Positions 1 through 10,674 of a DNA stretch of 64,000 bases are shown piece after piece. The DNA is taken from NCBI RefSeq assembly GCF_006335145.1, contig NZ_VDMN01000001.1:2143388-2207387 (forward strand). The letters run 5' to 3'. The stretch's first letter is position 1; each line of letters begins with the position of its first letter. Below the pieces are notes generated by a model. The model saw nothing but the letters and a program-made list of their open reading frames with translations, did not search any database and was not told the DNA's origin. This stretch comes from Aliirhizobium smilacinae. Lineage in GTDB: Bacteria > Pseudomonadota > Alphaproteobacteria > Rhizobiales > Rhizobiaceae. The translations under genes and the position numbers were made by a program.

Positions 1-490
1 AATCCATCTTGCCGATCGGCACGCCCTTGTGGCGCAGGATCGCGTAGGCCGTGGTGACGTGGAAATAGAAGTTCGGCAGCGCAAAGCCGAGGACATAGTT
101 TTTGCCGGTAAAGACTGTTTCGCCCGAGCGGGTCTTCAGCACGACCTCGATGTCCTCGCGATCGGCCATGCCCGTCGGCACGACGGCGTTGAGGAAGGCA
201 ACGGTCTTGTCGATACGTGCGTGAAGATCGGCGAAGGTTGCTTCCTCGTCGGCCATCGAGACATTTTCGGCAGCGCCGAGACGGACCGGCACGAATTTGG
301 CGGCATCGCTTGCCCGCTGGATCTGCCCCGTCAGCGGCAGCATGTCCTCGATCAGCCGCGCTTCGAGAAGCTCCTTATGGGCGATACCCTTCTCGTCGGC
401 AAATGCCTCGCCCTTTTTCAGGATTTCGGTGAGGTTGGCAAAACCGCGCAGGAAAGCCGGGACGGAAACGTCATAAAGCGAAAGCGACAT
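1..490 (-). CDS. DUF1993 family protein (3' end cut by window edge)
   Basis: The gene reads leftward from an ATG at 488-490 and runs off the window after about 163 codons without a stop. The product begins MSLSLYDVSVPAFLRGF and contains KNYVLGFALPNFYFHVTTAY, the hallmark of the DUF1993 family (about 165-170 residues), so only a few residues are missing. The family is soluble, helical and DinB-like, and its function is not known. It is divergent from the binding protein at 657. No further functional claim is possible from context. Confidence 0.85.
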   Translation of the reverse strand, partial: MSLSLYDVSVPAFLRGFANLTEILKKGEAFADEKGIAHKELLEARLIEDMLPLTGQIQRASDAAKFVPVRLGAAENVSMADEEATFADLHARIDKTVAFLNAVVPTGMADREDIEVVLKTRSGETVFTGKNYVLGFALPNFYFHVTTAYAILRHKGVPIGKMD

Positions 491-656
491 GGAGATCTGA
501 CCTCGTTGAGGGTGGCAGGAACGGATAAGGTCGCCCTCAGATAGTCCGGCTAAACTGCGAAACAAGACAGCCGAAACGAAACTCTCCCAACCCTTGCCGG
601 AAGGTGATGAGCTGCGGCGGCTTGCCGCAGCCCCAAGTGTCGGGCATTCTCGAATA

Positions 657-1742
657 ATGATGCGGTTTCTTATCCTCTGTCTCTGTCTTGCCGGGCTCTG
701 TCTCAGCGCCCTGCCCGTTCCAGCCGTGGCGGATGTGCTGATGTTTCCGGCGCCGTCCGGCAAAAAAGATGCACCGGTCCTGACGGTCTATTCTTCGCTC
801 GACGAACCGTTGGCGAAACCGATGATCGATGGTTTCCAGGCCGCAAACCCGGATGTGACCGTTTCCTACGAGGACATGTTGACCGGCGAGATCTACGACC
901 GGATCGTGCGCGAAACGGATGCGGGCAAAAAAACCGCCGATTTCGCCTTTTCGTCTGCCATGGACCTGCAGGTTAAACTCGCCAATGACGGTTATGCCCA
1001 GGCAAGCGACCTGCCGATGAGCGACCGGTGGCCGGAATGGGCGAACTGGCGCAATACCGTCTATGCGCTGACCTTCGAGCCTGCCGTTTTCGTCTACAAC
1101 AAACCGAGTTTCCAGAACGAGGCGCCGCCTTCCACCCGCGCCGAGTTCATAGAGTTCCTGCAGAAGCACGGCGATTCGATCCATGGGCGGATCGGCACCT
1201 ATGACATCGAACGGTCCGGAGTCGGCTTCCTGTTCATGTCGCGCGACCAGGAACAGTTCGGCGATATCTGGTCCGTGGTGCGGGCCATGGGGTTTGCCGG
1301 CGTGAAACTCTATTCGACCAGCGGGGCTATCCTCGAACGGGTAGCGGACGGACGTTTTCTGCTCGGCTACAATATCGTCGGCTCCTACGCCGCCGACTGG
1401 GCCTCGCGCAGCCCGAATGTCGGCATCGTATTGCCGAAGGATTATACCGTCGTCATGTCGCGCATCGGGCTTGTACCCCAGGCAGCAGCCCGGTCGGATC
1501 TCGGTAAGCGCTACCTGGAATTCTTCATGTCGAAAGAGGGCCAGACGATCATGGCGCGCGAGCTGCAGATCCCGGCCGTCAGCCCGGAAGTGGCCGGCAA
1601 TAATACCGCGACGACGATGCGCGAAATGCTCGGCGGGCAGCTGAAGCCGGTTCCCGTCAGCCTCGGGCTGATGGTCTATCTGGATCAGGTGAAACGGGCG
1701 CGGCTGATCGCAAAGTGGAATGAAGAACTGAGGCTGCAGTAG
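657..1742 (+). CDS. ABC-type periplasmic substrate-binding protein (Fe3+/PgtC-like)
   Basis: A 361-residue secreted binding protein of the extracellular solute-binding family 1 type. I start it at ATG 657 (a second ATG is at 660) because a signal peptide, MMRFLILCLCLAGLCLSALP, begins there. An upstream in-frame TTG at 594 would bury this signal in a non-hydrophobic leader. The mature part opens with the VLTVYSSLDEPLAKPMIDGF pattern of iron/phosphoglycerate-type binding proteins. No permease or ATPase gene accompanies it. Instead it precedes the tctCBA transporter by 228 bp. Relatives such as PgtC act as sensory partners of two-component systems, so a regulatory role for the tct operon is plausible but inferred. 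Confidence 0.8.
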   Translation: MMRFLILCLCLAGLCLSALPVPAVADVLMFPAPSGKKDAPVLTVYSSLDEPLAKPMIDGFQAANPDVTVSYEDMLTGEIYDRIVRETDAGKKTADFAFSSAMDLQVKLANDGYAQASDLPMSDRWPEWANWRNTVYALTFEPAVFVYNKPSFQNEAPPSTRAEFIEFLQKHGDSIHGRIGTYDIERSGVGFLFMSRDQEQFGDIWSVVRAMGFAGVKLYSTSGAILERVADGRFLLGYNIVGSYAADWASRSPNVGIVLPKDYTVVMSRIGLVPQAAARSDLGKRYLEFFMSKEGQTIMARELQIPAVSPEVAGNNTATTMREMLGGQLKPVPVSLGLMVYLDQVKRARLIAKWNEELRLQ

Positions 1743-1783
1743 GCTGAAAAATGGCTGGCAGAAGCGTTTCGCTTGCTGCAAGA

Positions 1784-1817
1784 ATGACAGCCGTCAAGCG
1801 ATGTCAGGTAAATGTCA
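1784..1817 (+). promoter_or_regulatory. Tandem direct repeats upstream of tctCBA, possible OmpR-family regulator site
   Basis: In the 228-bp gap before tctC there is ATGACA at 1784, then ATGTCAG at 1801 and ATGTCAG at 1812. The GTCA cores at 1793, 1803 and 1814 are spaced 10 and 11 bp apart. Tandem repeats at one helical turn are typical of OmpR/PhoB-type binding, and tct operons are commonly controlled by the OmpR-family regulator TctD. No regulator gene lies in the window, so the assignment is inferred. Confidence 0.35.
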
Positions 1818-1970
1818 GCTTCCTGTGATCGCTTAAGGCATCCGGAACCCATGGAGGTGGGGCCGTCGATAACGGGAGGAGAACGGCAGGGGAAGCTATC
1901 GCCCTGCCCAATGCGCCCTCTCGTTGCGTAAAAACACTTCGTCCCACGGGACGACAACGGAGGACATACC

Positions 1971-2915
1971 TTGAAACATTTCTTGCTCGCTTCCTTCCTC
2001 GCGGGTGCAATCGCCCTTCCGGCGGCTGCGGCCGATTATTCGATCATGGCACCGGCAGCGCCGGGCGGCGGCTGGGACCAGACCGCGCGCACGATGCAGA
2101 ACGTGCTGCAGCAGGAGAAGATCTCCAAGCGCGTACAGGTGATGAACGTACCGGGCGCCGGCGGCACGATCGGCATTGCCCAGTTCGCCAGCCAGCAGAA
2201 GGGCAACGCGAATGCCCTGATGGTCGGTGGTTACGTCATGGTCGGCGCGATCCTCACCAACAAGTCGCCGGTCACGCTGAAGGATGTCACCCCGATCGCC
2301 CGTCTTACCGGCGAATACGAAGTGATCGTCGTTCCGACATCGTCCGACATCAAGTCGATCGGCGATCTGATCACCAAGCTGAAGGCTGATCCGGGCTCCG
2401 TGTCCTGGGGCGGCGGCTCGGCCGGCGGTACCGACCATATCGGTGCAGGCCTGATCGCCAAGGCGGCCGGGGTCGATCCGACCAAGATCAACTATATTGC
2501 ATTCTCCGGCGGCGGCGAAGCACTGGCCGCGATCCTCGGCAGCCAGGTGACCGCAGGCATTTCGTCCTACGGCGAGTTCGAATCGCAGATTAAGTCCGGC
2601 ACACTCCGTCTTCTGGCTATCTCCTCGGCGGAAAAAGTTGCCGGCATCGATGCCCCGACGCTGAAGGAATCCGGTCTCGACGTCGTGCTGCAGAACTGGC
2701 GCATGGTTGCCGCGGCTCCGGGCATCTCCGACGAGCAGAAGAAGGCGGTCACCGCCGATGTCGAAAAGCTGGTGAAGTCGGCCTCGTGGCAGGAAAATCT
2801 GAAGACCAAGGGCTGGATGGACACCTACCTTTCCGGTCCGGCCTTCGACGAGCAGCTTGCCAAGGACATCGCCTCCACGGAGACGATCCTGAAAGAAATC
2901 GGACTGGTTAAATGA
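1971..2915 (+). CDS. tctC: Tripartite tricarboxylate transporter, periplasmic binding protein TctC
   Basis: A 314-residue Bug/TctC receptor that captures citrate-like carboxylates in the periplasm and delivers them to TctAB. The start is TTG at 1971, supported by an ACGGAGG ribosome site 7-11 bases upstream and an immediate signal peptide ([20 protein letters not shown]). The mature N-terminus [18 protein letters not shown] carries the family's glycine-rich ligand loop. The stop overlaps the next gene by 4 bp (ATGA), so translation is probably coupled. The exact substrate cannot be read from sequence. Confidence 0.92.
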   Translation: MKHFLLASFLAGAIALPAAAADYSIMAPAAPGGGWDQTARTMQNVLQQEKISKRVQVMNVPGAGGTIGIAQFASQQKGNANALMVGGYVMVGAILTNKSPVTLKDVTPIARLTGEYEVIVVPTSSDIKSIGDLITKLKADPGSVSWGGGSAGGTDHIGAGLIAKAAGVDPTKINYIAFSGGGEALAAILGSQVTAGISSYGEFESQIKSGTLRLLAISSAEKVAGIDAPTLKESGLDVVLQNWRMVAAAPGISDEQKKAVTADVEKLVKSASWQENLKTKGWMDTYLSGPAFDEQLAKDIASTETILKEIGLVK

Positions 2916-3403
2916 GCCTCGACACCAACAAGACCAGCAGTGAGCGCCGCCCGGATTGGGCGGCGCTTGTCATTGCCGCCGTCCTCGCCATCGTCGCCGT
3001 CGTCATCTTCGTCGATGTATCGCGTCTGACAGCTACGACCGGTTATTCGCCGGTCGGACCGGCCTCGGTTCCCTACTGGATCGCCTTCGGGCTGATCGGC
3101 CTTGCCATCTGGACCGTCTTCGCCGCATTCCGCCGCGACTTTCCCGAGCGTGAGCGTCAGGAAGTCAGCCCGGTCCTATGGATCGTCGGCGGGCTTCTCG
3201 CCCAGATGATCCTGATCCGCTTTGCGGGCTTCTCCATCGCCACCGGCATCATGTTCGGCTGTGCGGCACGTGGCTTCGGCGCACGCAGGCTGCATATCAG
3301 CATCCCGGTCGGCATCATCATCTGTCTCGCCATCTGGTGGCTGTTTGCGGGCGTATTGCAGCTCTCGCTTCCCGCCGGCCCGCTTGAAAACCTGCTTCAG
3401 TAA
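2912..3403 (+). CDS. tctB: Tripartite tricarboxylate transporter, small membrane subunit TctB
   Basis: A 163-residue protein with four predicted membrane segments (about residues 15-35, 48-68, 85-105 and 120-150), the size and topology of TctB, the small permease subunit. It overlaps tctC by 4 bp and is followed by tctA after 21 bp. Primary sequence in this family is poorly conserved, so topology and position between tctC and tctA carry the call. Confidence 0.9.
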   Translation: MSLDTNKTSSERRPDWAALVIAAVLAIVAVVIFVDVSRLTATTGYSPVGPASVPYWIAFGLIGLAIWTVFAAFRRDFPERERQEVSPVLWIVGGLLAQMILIRFAGFSIATGIMFGCAARGFGARRLHISIPVGIIICLAIWWLFAGVLQLSLPAGPLENLLQ

Positions 3404-3424
3404 CGGGGCTGGGGAGTCAATCTC

Positions 3425-4942
3425 ATGAGCACATTCGAATTCCTTCTCCAGGGACTGGTCTCGGCCGCAGAGCCGATGAACCTGTTCTATGCGCTGATCG
3501 GCGTGACGCTTGGCACCATGGTCGGCGTGCTGCCGGGTATCGGCCCGGCCACCACAGTCGCGTTGCTTCTGCCCGTCACCTACCAGCTCGATGCGACCGG
3601 CTCGCTGATCATGTTCGCCGGCATCTATTACGGTGGCATGTATGGCGGCTCGACGACCTCGATCCTGCTCAACACGCCGGGTGAAAGCGCCTCGATCGTC
3701 ACCGCGCTCGAGGGCAACAAGATGGCCCGTGCGGGTCGAGGCGGACCGGCGCTCGCGACAGCGGCCATCGGCTCCTTCGTCGCCGGCCTGATCGCGACCC
3801 TCGCGCTCGCTTTCATCGCGCCCTATATCGTCAAGCTGGCGCTGGTCTTTGGCCCACGCGAGTATTTTGCTCTCATGGTGCTCGCTTTCGTTACCGTGTC
3901 GTCGGCTTTCGGCAACTCGACGCTGCGTGGCCTCACCTCGCTGTTCATCGGTCTTGCCCTTTCGCTCGTCGGCATCGACCAGCTGACCGGCCAGAACCGC
4001 CTTTCCTTCGGCGTTCCCGACCTGCTCGACGGCATCGAAGTGACGACCATGGCGGTTGCGATGTTCGCGATCGGCGAGACTTTGTTCATCGCCGCGCAGG
4101 GCGCACAGGCTCCCGACAAGATAGAGGCGATCAAGGGCTCCGTCTGGATGACAGGCCAGGACTGGGCGCGCTCGTGGAAAGCCTGGCTGCGCGGTACCGT
4201 GATCGGTTTTCCGATCGGCGCCATGCCGGCCGGCGGCGCCGAAATCGGTACCTTCCTCTCCTACGCGACGGAAAAGAAGCTCTCCAAGCATCCTGAAGAA
4301 TTCGGCAATGGCGCGATCGAAGGCGTCGCGGGACCGGAAGCTGCCAACAATGCGTCTGCCGCCGGCACGCTCGTACCGCTGCTGACACTCGGCCTGCCGA
4401 CCTCGGCAACGGCTGCGATCATGCTCGCCGGTTTCCAGCAATACGGCTTGCAGCCGGGCCCGCTTCTGTTTGCGACCAATCCGCAGCTCGTCTGGGGTCT
4501 TATCGCCTCGCTGCTGATCGCCAACCTGATGCTGCTGGTTCTCAACCTGCCGCTGGTCGGTCTGTGGGTGAAGCTGCTGACGATCCCGAAACCGTGGCTT
4601 TATGCCGGCATTCTGGTGTTTGCGACGCTCGGCACGATCGGCGCCAACCCGTCGGTGTTCGAACTCGGTATGCTGCTTGTCTTCGGCCTCGTCGCCTATG
4701 TCATGCGGGTGTTCGACTACCCGATCGCGCCGGTCATCGTCGGTCTGATCCTTGGCCCGCTGGCCGAACAGCAGCTGCGCCGTGCGCTGTCGATCAGCCA
4801 GGGCGATGTGACGGTGCTGTTCACCTCGCCGATCGCAGCCGTTCTGCTACTGCTTGCTGCAACTGCATTGATCCTGCCGCTGGTGCTTCGCCTGCGCGGT
4901 CGCGGCGACGTGCTGAACCAAATGGCTGCCAGCGAAGACTGA
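3425..4942 (+). CDS. tctA: Tripartite tricarboxylate transporter, large permease TctA
   Basis: A 505-residue integral membrane protein with about twelve hydrophobic segments. It contains the family signatures [20 protein letters not shown] near residue 38 and [19 protein letters not shown] near residue 68, and the second-half repeat [20 protein letters not shown] near residue 300. It is the sodium- or proton-coupled transport subunit. A GGGGAG ribosome site precedes the ATG. It is the last gene of the operon and is followed by a strong terminator. Confidence 0.95.
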   Translation: MSTFEFLLQGLVSAAEPMNLFYALIGVTLGTMVGVLPGIGPATTVALLLPVTYQLDATGSLIMFAGIYYGGMYGGSTTSILLNTPGESASIVTALEGNKMARAGRGGPALATAAIGSFVAGLIATLALAFIAPYIVKLALVFGPREYFALMVLAFVTVSSAFGNSTLRGLTSLFIGLALSLVGIDQLTGQNRLSFGVPDLLDGIEVTTMAVAMFAIGETLFIAAQGAQAPDKIEAIKGSVWMTGQDWARSWKAWLRGTVIGFPIGAMPAGGAEIGTFLSYATEKKLSKHPEEFGNGAIEGVAGPEAANNASAAGTLVPLLTLGLPTSATAAIMLAGFQQYGLQPGPLLFATNPQLVWGLIASLLIANLMLLVLNLPLVGLWVKLLTIPKPWLYAGILVFATLGTIGANPSVFELGMLLVFGLVAYVMRVFDYPIAPVIVGLILGPLAEQQLRRALSISQGDVTVLFTSPIAAVLLLLAATALILPLVLRLRGRGDVLNQMAASED

Positions 4943-4968
4943 AACAAACCGGTCCTTTCAGGACGGAA

Positions 4969-5005
4969 AAGCCCGGCACTCTAAAAAGAGGTGCCGGGCT
5001 TTTTT
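4969..5005. terminator. Bidirectional intrinsic terminator between tctA and glsA
   Basis: An 11-bp perfect stem, AAGCCCGGCAC / GTGCCGGGCTT, has an 11-nt A/T-rich loop. It is followed by a T run on the plus strand and by TTTT when read on the minus strand. It sits between the convergent tctA and glsA genes and should stop transcription from both sides. Confidence 0.9.
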
Positions 5006-5027
5006 ATGTTTACCTGCTTAGGCAGTT

Positions 5028-5957
5028 TCAGTGTCCGAACACCGACCAGCCCGTCCGATCCGCCAGCATTTCCAACGCCAGCGACCCGACCAAAGAATTG
5101 CCATTGTGATTGAGGCCCGGCGACCAGACGGCGATCGACGCCTGCCCCGGGGCAACGGCCATGATGCCGCCGCCGACGCCGCTTTTTCCCGGCAGACCGA
5201 CGCGATAGGCGAATTCGCCGGAGCCGTCATAATGGCCGCAGGTCAGCATCAGCGCATTGATCCGCCGCGCCCGCTGGCTCGAGACGACGGTGTGGCCGGT
5301 CATCGGGTTGCGACCGCTGGCAGCCAGGAAAAGGCCGGCCCTGGCAAGCTGGGTGCAGGTCATGGCAATGGCGCAGTGGTGGAAATAGACACCGAGCACA
5401 TGTTCGACCGGATGGCTGAGCTTGCCGAAGGAGCGCATGAAGTTGGCAAGCGCGAAGTTGCGAAAACCGGTCGCCTCCTCGGACTTCGCCACCGCGGGAT
5501 CGATGGCAATCGTATCGTCATCCGCCAGATAGCGGACGAAACGCAGAATCTCGCCGATCGCCTCACGCGGCGTATGCCCCGCCAGCACGAGATCGCTGAC
5601 CGCAATCGCGCCGGCATTGATAAAGGGATTGCGCGGCTTGCCTTCCTCATGTTCCAGCTGGATGATGGAGTTGAAGGCCGAACCCGAGGGCTCTCGGCCG
5701 ACGCGGTTCCAGGTCGTTTCGCCATGTTTGCCGAGTGCCAGCGTCAAAGTGAAGACCTTCGACACGCTCTGGATCGAAAAAGGCTCATTGCAATCACCGG
5801 CGCTGTGAACGTTGCCGTCTGTGGTGACCAACGCAATGCCGAATTTCTTCGGATCGACATGGGCAAGCTGGGGGATGTAATCGGCGACCTTGCCTTCGCC
5901 CAGCCGCTTCTGCAGCTTTGCATGGATTTCATCAACGATTGCCTGCAGGTCGCTCAT
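5028..5957 (-). CDS. glsA: Glutaminase
   Basis: A 309-residue serine-dependent beta-lactamase-like glutaminase that hydrolyses glutamine to glutamate and ammonia. The catalytic SxxK motif is S64-V-S-K67 within [19 protein letters not shown], and [16 protein letters not shown] and [12 protein letters not shown] are family signatures. Length matches the usual 305-310 residues. It starts only 3 bp after the livF stop, so it is almost certainly the last gene of the amino-acid transporter operon. This suggests the transporter imports glutamine or an amide-containing compound. Confidence 0.95.
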   Translation of the reverse strand: MSDLQAIVDEIHAKLQKRLGEGKVADYIPQLAHVDPKKFGIALVTTDGNVHSAGDCNEPFSIQSVSKVFTLTLALGKHGETTWNRVGREPSGSAFNSIIQLEHEEGKPRNPFINAGAIAVSDLVLAGHTPREAIGEILRFVRYLADDDTIAIDPAVAKSEEATGFRNFALANFMRSFGKLSHPVEHVLGVYFHHCAIAMTCTQLARAGLFLAASGRNPMTGHTVVSSQRARRINALMLTCGHYDGSGEFAYRVGLPGKSGVGGGIMAVAPGQASIAVWSPGLNHNGNSLVGSLALEMLADRTGWSVFGH

Positions 5958-5960
5958 CGT

Positions 5961-6643
<683 letters not shown>

Positions 6644-6644
<1 letters not shown>

Positions 6645-7393
6645 CAGGCGTGATCTCCCAGATAGGCGGTGCGGACCGTGGAATTGTTGCGGATCTCGTC
6701 CACCGTTCCGGTCGCGATGACCTTGCCGTAAACCAGAACCGAAATCCGGTCGGCGAGTGCAAAGACCGCATCCATGTCGTGCTCGACCAGCAAGATCGGC
6801 GCCTCCCGGCGCAGCGTGTCGAGAAAGCCCGTCAGCCGTTTCGAACCTTCCGGCCCCATGCCGGCCATAGGCTCGTCGAGCAAAAAGGCCTTGGATTGCA
6901 GCGCCAGAGCCATGGCGATTTCCAGCTGGCGGCGCTCGCCGTGGGAAAGCTCGGCTGCCGGCAGACGCGCACGGTCGGCAAGCCCTACCCGCTCAAGGAT
7001 CGCCATTGCCGGATCGACAAGCGAGGCATCGCGCATCACCGGCCGGAAGAAACCGAAGCTCGATCCCTGCTTTGCCTGCACGGCGAGCATGACGTTGCGC
7101 AAGGCGGAAAATTCCGGTGCCAGCGACGACACCTGAAACGTGCGGCCAAGCCCCCGTTGAGCGCGTTCGGCGGTATTCAGTGTGCCGATATCCTCGCCGG
7201 CAAAACGGATCGTGCCCGAATCCTGCCTCAGCGTGCCGCAGATCTGGTGGATCAGCGTCGATTTGCCGGCGCCGTTCGGGCCGATCAGCGCGTGGATTTC
7301 GCCGGGTCGAAGATCGAGCGAAACGCCGTCAGTTGCGCGAAGAGCAGCGAAATTCTTGACGAGATTGTCTATCTGGAGAACCGGCTCAACCAT
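6644..7393 (-). CDS. livG: Branched-chain-amino-acid-type ABC transporter ATPase (LivG-like)
   Basis: A 249-residue ATPase. I start at the ATG at 7391-7393 (MVEPVLQIDNLVKNF), since this is where LivG homology begins; an in-frame ATG at 7450 would add 19 residues inside livM. Walker A is GPNGAGKSTL, the signature LSHGERRQLEIAMAL and Walker B FLLDEPMAGM. It overlaps the livM stop by 8 bp and abuts livF, consistent with one transcript. Confidence 0.92.
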
Positions 7394-8360
7394 GTCTGGC
7401 CTTTCCTGCCAGAAGGCCAAGCAATCCACCGCGCGCAAACAGAACGACACCGAGAAGGATGAGGCCGAGGAAGAACTGCCAGCGTTCCGTCAGGCCACCC
7501 AGCGCGAATTCGAAGGCGACATAAAGGGCAGCCCCCGCAAGCGGCCCGAACAGCCGCCCAGTGCCGCCGAGAATGATCAGCACGATCAGCTCGCCGGACA
7601 TGTGCCAGGAGAGCATGGACGGGCTGACGAAGCGGTTGAGATCGGCGTATAGCGCACCGGCAAGCGCGGTAATCATCGCCGAGATGACGAAGCCGGTCAG
7701 GCGGATACGATAGGGATGGATGCCGACTGTGGCGACGCGCGTCTCGTTCTGCCTTGCCGCCTGCAGGGCCGCGCCGAAACGGGAGGCGCGGATCAGGGAA
7801 AAAAGGCCGATGCCGACCAGCAGCACGACATAAGAGACGAAGAAGAAGCTCAGCGGCTTCATCGTGTTGATACCCGGAAACTGGTTGCGTACCAGGATCG
7901 ACAACCCGTCCTCGCCGCCATAGGCCGGCCAGGAGATGGCGAAATAATAGACCATCTGGGCGAAGGCAAGCGTGATCATGATGAAGTAGACGCCGGATGT
8001 CCGCAGGCTGATCGCGCCGATCGCCAGCGCCACGAGACCGGCAGCGATCACCGCGACAATCCAGATGATCGGCATCTGCACCGTGCCGGGTAGACCGAAG
8101 ATCATCGGCTCATAGGAGAGCGCGTGGCTGGACAGTATCCCCGCCGCATAACCGCCGATGCCAAAGAAGGCGGCATGCCCGAAGGAAACGAGGCCACCAA
8201 GACCAAGCGCAAGGTTGAGCCCAAGCGCTGCCAGCGCCAGAATGGCGATGCGGGTTGCCAGCGTCACATAAAAAGGCTGGCCGAATGCATTGGCGGCCAA
8301 AGGAGCCGCAAGCAGCAGAACGGCAGCTAAGAGATTGACGGTGTTTTCGCGTGTCAGCAT
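7386..8360 (-). CDS. livM: ABC transporter permease (LivM-like)
   Basis: A 324-residue membrane protein with about nine hydrophobic segments and the LivM-type motif GLGGLVSFGHAAFFGIGGYA (about residue 50) plus the loop GGTGRLFGPLAGAALYVAFE near residue 260. It forms the channel with LivH. It is followed by livG with an 8-bp overlap and preceded by livH with 9 bp. Confidence 0.93.
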   Translation of the reverse strand: MLTRENTVNLLAAVLLLAAPLAANAFGQPFYVTLATRIAILALAALGLNLALGLGGLVSFGHAAFFGIGGYAAGILSSHALSYEPMIFGLPGTVQMPIIWIVAVIAAGLVALAIGAISLRTSGVYFIMITLAFAQMVYYFAISWPAYGGEDGLSILVRNQFPGINTMKPLSFFFVSYVVLLVGIGLFSLIRASRFGAALQAARQNETRVATVGIHPYRIRLTGFVISAMITALAGALYADLNRFVSPSMLSWHMSGELIVLIILGGTGRLFGPLAGAALYVAFEFALGGLTERWQFFLGLILLGVVLFARGGLLGLLAGKARHG

Positions 8361-8369
8361 TTTTCGGCC

Positions 8370-9293
8370 TCACGCATGTGCCGGCGGGAAAAGCCCGCGC
8401 GGCTTGACGGCCAGAATGACGGCCATCACGACATAGATCAGCATTGAGGCCATCGCGCCGCCGATCATGCCAGCCTGGGACGGATCGACGAAAACCGCCA
8501 GAAGCTGCGGCAGCAGAAAACGGCCTAGCGTATCTGTAATGCCGACCAGAAGCGCGCCATAGAGAGCGCCTTTGATCGAGCCGATACCGCCGATGACGAT
8601 AACGACGAAGGCAAGGATCAGCACCGGCTCACCCATGCCGACCTGTACCGATTGCAGCGCGCCAACAAGGGCACCGGCAAGACCTGCGAGCGCCGATCCC
8701 AGCGCGAAAACCAGCGTGTAGAGCGTGCGGATGTCGACGCCGAGCGCGCCGATCATCTCCCGGTCGCTTTCGCCGGCACGAATGCGCATGCCGAGGCGGG
8801 TTTTTCCGATCAGCAAGTAAAGGCCGAGCGCGATCAGCGCACCGACGGCAATGATCGCCAGACGGTAAACCGGATAGCTCGCGTCTCCCGGCAGGTTGAC
8901 GATACCCTGCAGCAGCGGCGGAATATCGAGATACAGCGGGAAATCGCCGAACAGCCAGCGGGTGCCTTCAGAAAAAATCAGGATCAGCGCAAAAGTCGCA
9001 AGCACCTGATCGAGATGGTCGCGGTCATAAAGCCGTCGGATGACGGCAAGCTCGACGATCGCACCGGCGGCAGCGGCACAGGCAAGGCTGGCGATCAGGC
9101 CAAGCCAGAACGAACCGGTCCAGGCGGCGACGGTGGCGCAGGCGAATGCTCCGACCATGTAGAGCGAACCGTGAGCGAGGTTGATGAGGCCCATGACGCC
9201 GAAGATCAGCGTCAGCCCGGCTGCCATGAGAAACAACATGACGCCGAGCTGGATGCCGTTCAGCAGCTGCTCGAGAGCAAGTGCGATGGTCAC
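8370..9293 (-). CDS. livH: ABC transporter permease (LivH-like)
   Basis: A 307-residue permease with eight to nine membrane segments. LIFGVMGLINLAHGSLYMVG near residue 30 and FVVIVIGGIGSIKGALYGAL near residue 225 are the classic LivH signatures. It lies 9 bp downstream of the binding protein gene and 9 bp upstream of livM, the normal order KHMGF. Confidence 0.93.
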   Translation of the reverse strand: MTIALALEQLLNGIQLGVMLFLMAAGLTLIFGVMGLINLAHGSLYMVGAFACATVAAWTGSFWLGLIASLACAAAAGAIVELAVIRRLYDRDHLDQVLATFALILIFSEGTRWLFGDFPLYLDIPPLLQGIVNLPGDASYPVYRLAIIAVGALIALGLYLLIGKTRLGMRIRAGESDREMIGALGVDIRTLYTLVFALGSALAGLAGALVGALQSVQVGMGEPVLILAFVVIVIGGIGSIKGALYGALLVGITDTLGRFLLPQLLAVFVDPSQAGMIGGAMASMLIYVVMAVILAVKPRGLFPPAHA

Positions 9294-9302
9294 GCTGCGA
9301 CC

Positions 9303-10445
9303 TTAGATCTTGCAGTCTTTGGCATAGGCATCGCCGTGATCGGCAAAGATCTTCTCGACCGTCTTGTTGGTCAGAACTCCGTCCTTCTTCACCACTTCCG
9401 TCAGGTAGATGTCCTGGATCGGATGCTGGTTGGTGTTGAACTTGAAGTTTCCACGTGGCGACTTGATGTCGGCCTTCAGCAGTTCGGCACGGAAGGCATC
9501 AGCATCCTTGACGCTCGCCTTGGCGGCAGCCGATACGATCAACTGGCCGGCATCATAGGCCTGCAGGGCATAGATCGACGGAAGGCGGCTGTATTCCTTC
9601 TGGAAATCGGCAACGAACTTCTTGCTGACATCGGTGTCGAAATCGGGTGCCCACTGGCCCGACGCCTTGGCGCCCAACGCTGCATCACCGATTGCCGGCA
9701 GAACGTCCTGACTGAAGGAGAAGCCCGGGCCCATGACCGGAATCTTGACGCCCGACTGGGCGAACTGCTTCATGAAGGAAATGCCCATGCCGCCCGGCAG
9801 GAAGACGAAGATGCCATCGGCACCGGATGCGCGCATCTGGGCAATTTCGGCGGCGTAGTCCGTCTGGCCGACCTTGGTATAGACCTCGCCGGTCAGCTCA
9901 CCCTTGTAATACCGCTTGAAACCGGTGAGCGAATCCTTGCCGGCCGGGTAGTTCGGCGCGAGGATGAACATCTTCTTGTAGGTCTTAGCCGCGTATTCGC
10001 CCATCGCCTCGTGCAGGTTGTCGTTCTGGTAGGCGGCGTTGAAATAGAGCTTGTTGCAGCCGGCACCGGCAAGAGCGGCCGGCGCCGCATTGGTGGACAC
10101 GTAGAACTTGCCCTGCGCGACCGCACCCGGCACCACCGCCATCAACAGGTTCGACCAGACGATGCCGGTCAGAACGTCGACCTGATCGCTCTGGATCATC
10201 TTGTCGGCGATCTGGACGGCCAGTTCCGGCTTCTGCGCATCGTCTTCGGTGACGACGGTGATGTCCTTGTTGCCGGACTGCTTGATCGCCAGCATGAAGC
10301 CGTCGCGCGTATCGACGCCGAGGCCGGCACCGCCGCCAGACAGCGTGGTGATCATGCCGATCTTGAGCGGTTCGGCCATCGCCAGACCCGACACGCCGAG
10401 GCCGAGGCCGAGCGCCATCGTGGCTGCTGCAAGGATTTTTTTCAT
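9303..10445 (-). CDS. ABC transporter periplasmic amino-acid binding protein (LivK/family 6)
   Basis: A 380-residue secreted binding protein. The signal peptide MKKILAAATMALGLGLGVSG is cleaved near AMA-EP, and mature LKIGMITTLSGGGAGLGVDT is the type-I periplasmic fold start. It is the first gene of a six-gene minus-strand operon (binding protein, livHMGF, glsA), preceded by a GAAGGGGAA ribosome site. The ligand is unknown; the terminal glutaminase hints at glutamine or an amide. Two further cysteines (GAGCNKLYF and the C-terminal KDCKI) could form a disulfide in the periplasm. Confidence 0.88.
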   Translation of the reverse strand: MKKILAAATMALGLGLGVSGLAMAEPLKIGMITTLSGGGAGLGVDTRDGFMLAIKQSGNKDITVVTEDDAQKPELAVQIADKMIQSDQVDVLTGIVWSNLLMAVVPGAVAQGKFYVSTNAAPAALAGAGCNKLYFNAAYQNDNLHEAMGEYAAKTYKKMFILAPNYPAGKDSLTGFKRYYKGELTGEVYTKVGQTDYAAEIAQMRASGADGIFVFLPGGMGISFMKQFAQSGVKIPVMGPGFSFSQDVLPAIGDAALGAKASGQWAPDFDTDVSKKFVADFQKEYSRLPSIYALQAYDAGQLIVSAAAKASVKDADAFRAELLKADIKSPRGNFKFNTNQHPIQDIYLTEVVKKDGVLTNKTVEKIFADHGDAYAKDCKI

Positions 10446-10674
10446 CTTCGTATTCCCCTTCTTCGTTCCCCAATCCGCCTGTCCGGCAGTTGGCTCCTAC
10501 CTTCCACATTCCTCGCAAAACTTCCACCTCCAGAGCGAAAATTCGCAGCCCCCCGTCGCTTTCAGAAACAGTGCAGACAAAGGTTCTCTCGCATCCGTGT
10601 ACGGTCATCGCCCTTTCCCTGAACCGGCGATACGATATGTGGAAAAAGACGGAAAAACTTTTATGGAGAACCGC

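Noticed and set aside
8652..10622. A 656-codon open frame antisense to the liv operon
   Set aside because: It spans two intact transporter genes on the other strand and reads as low-complexity shadow protein.
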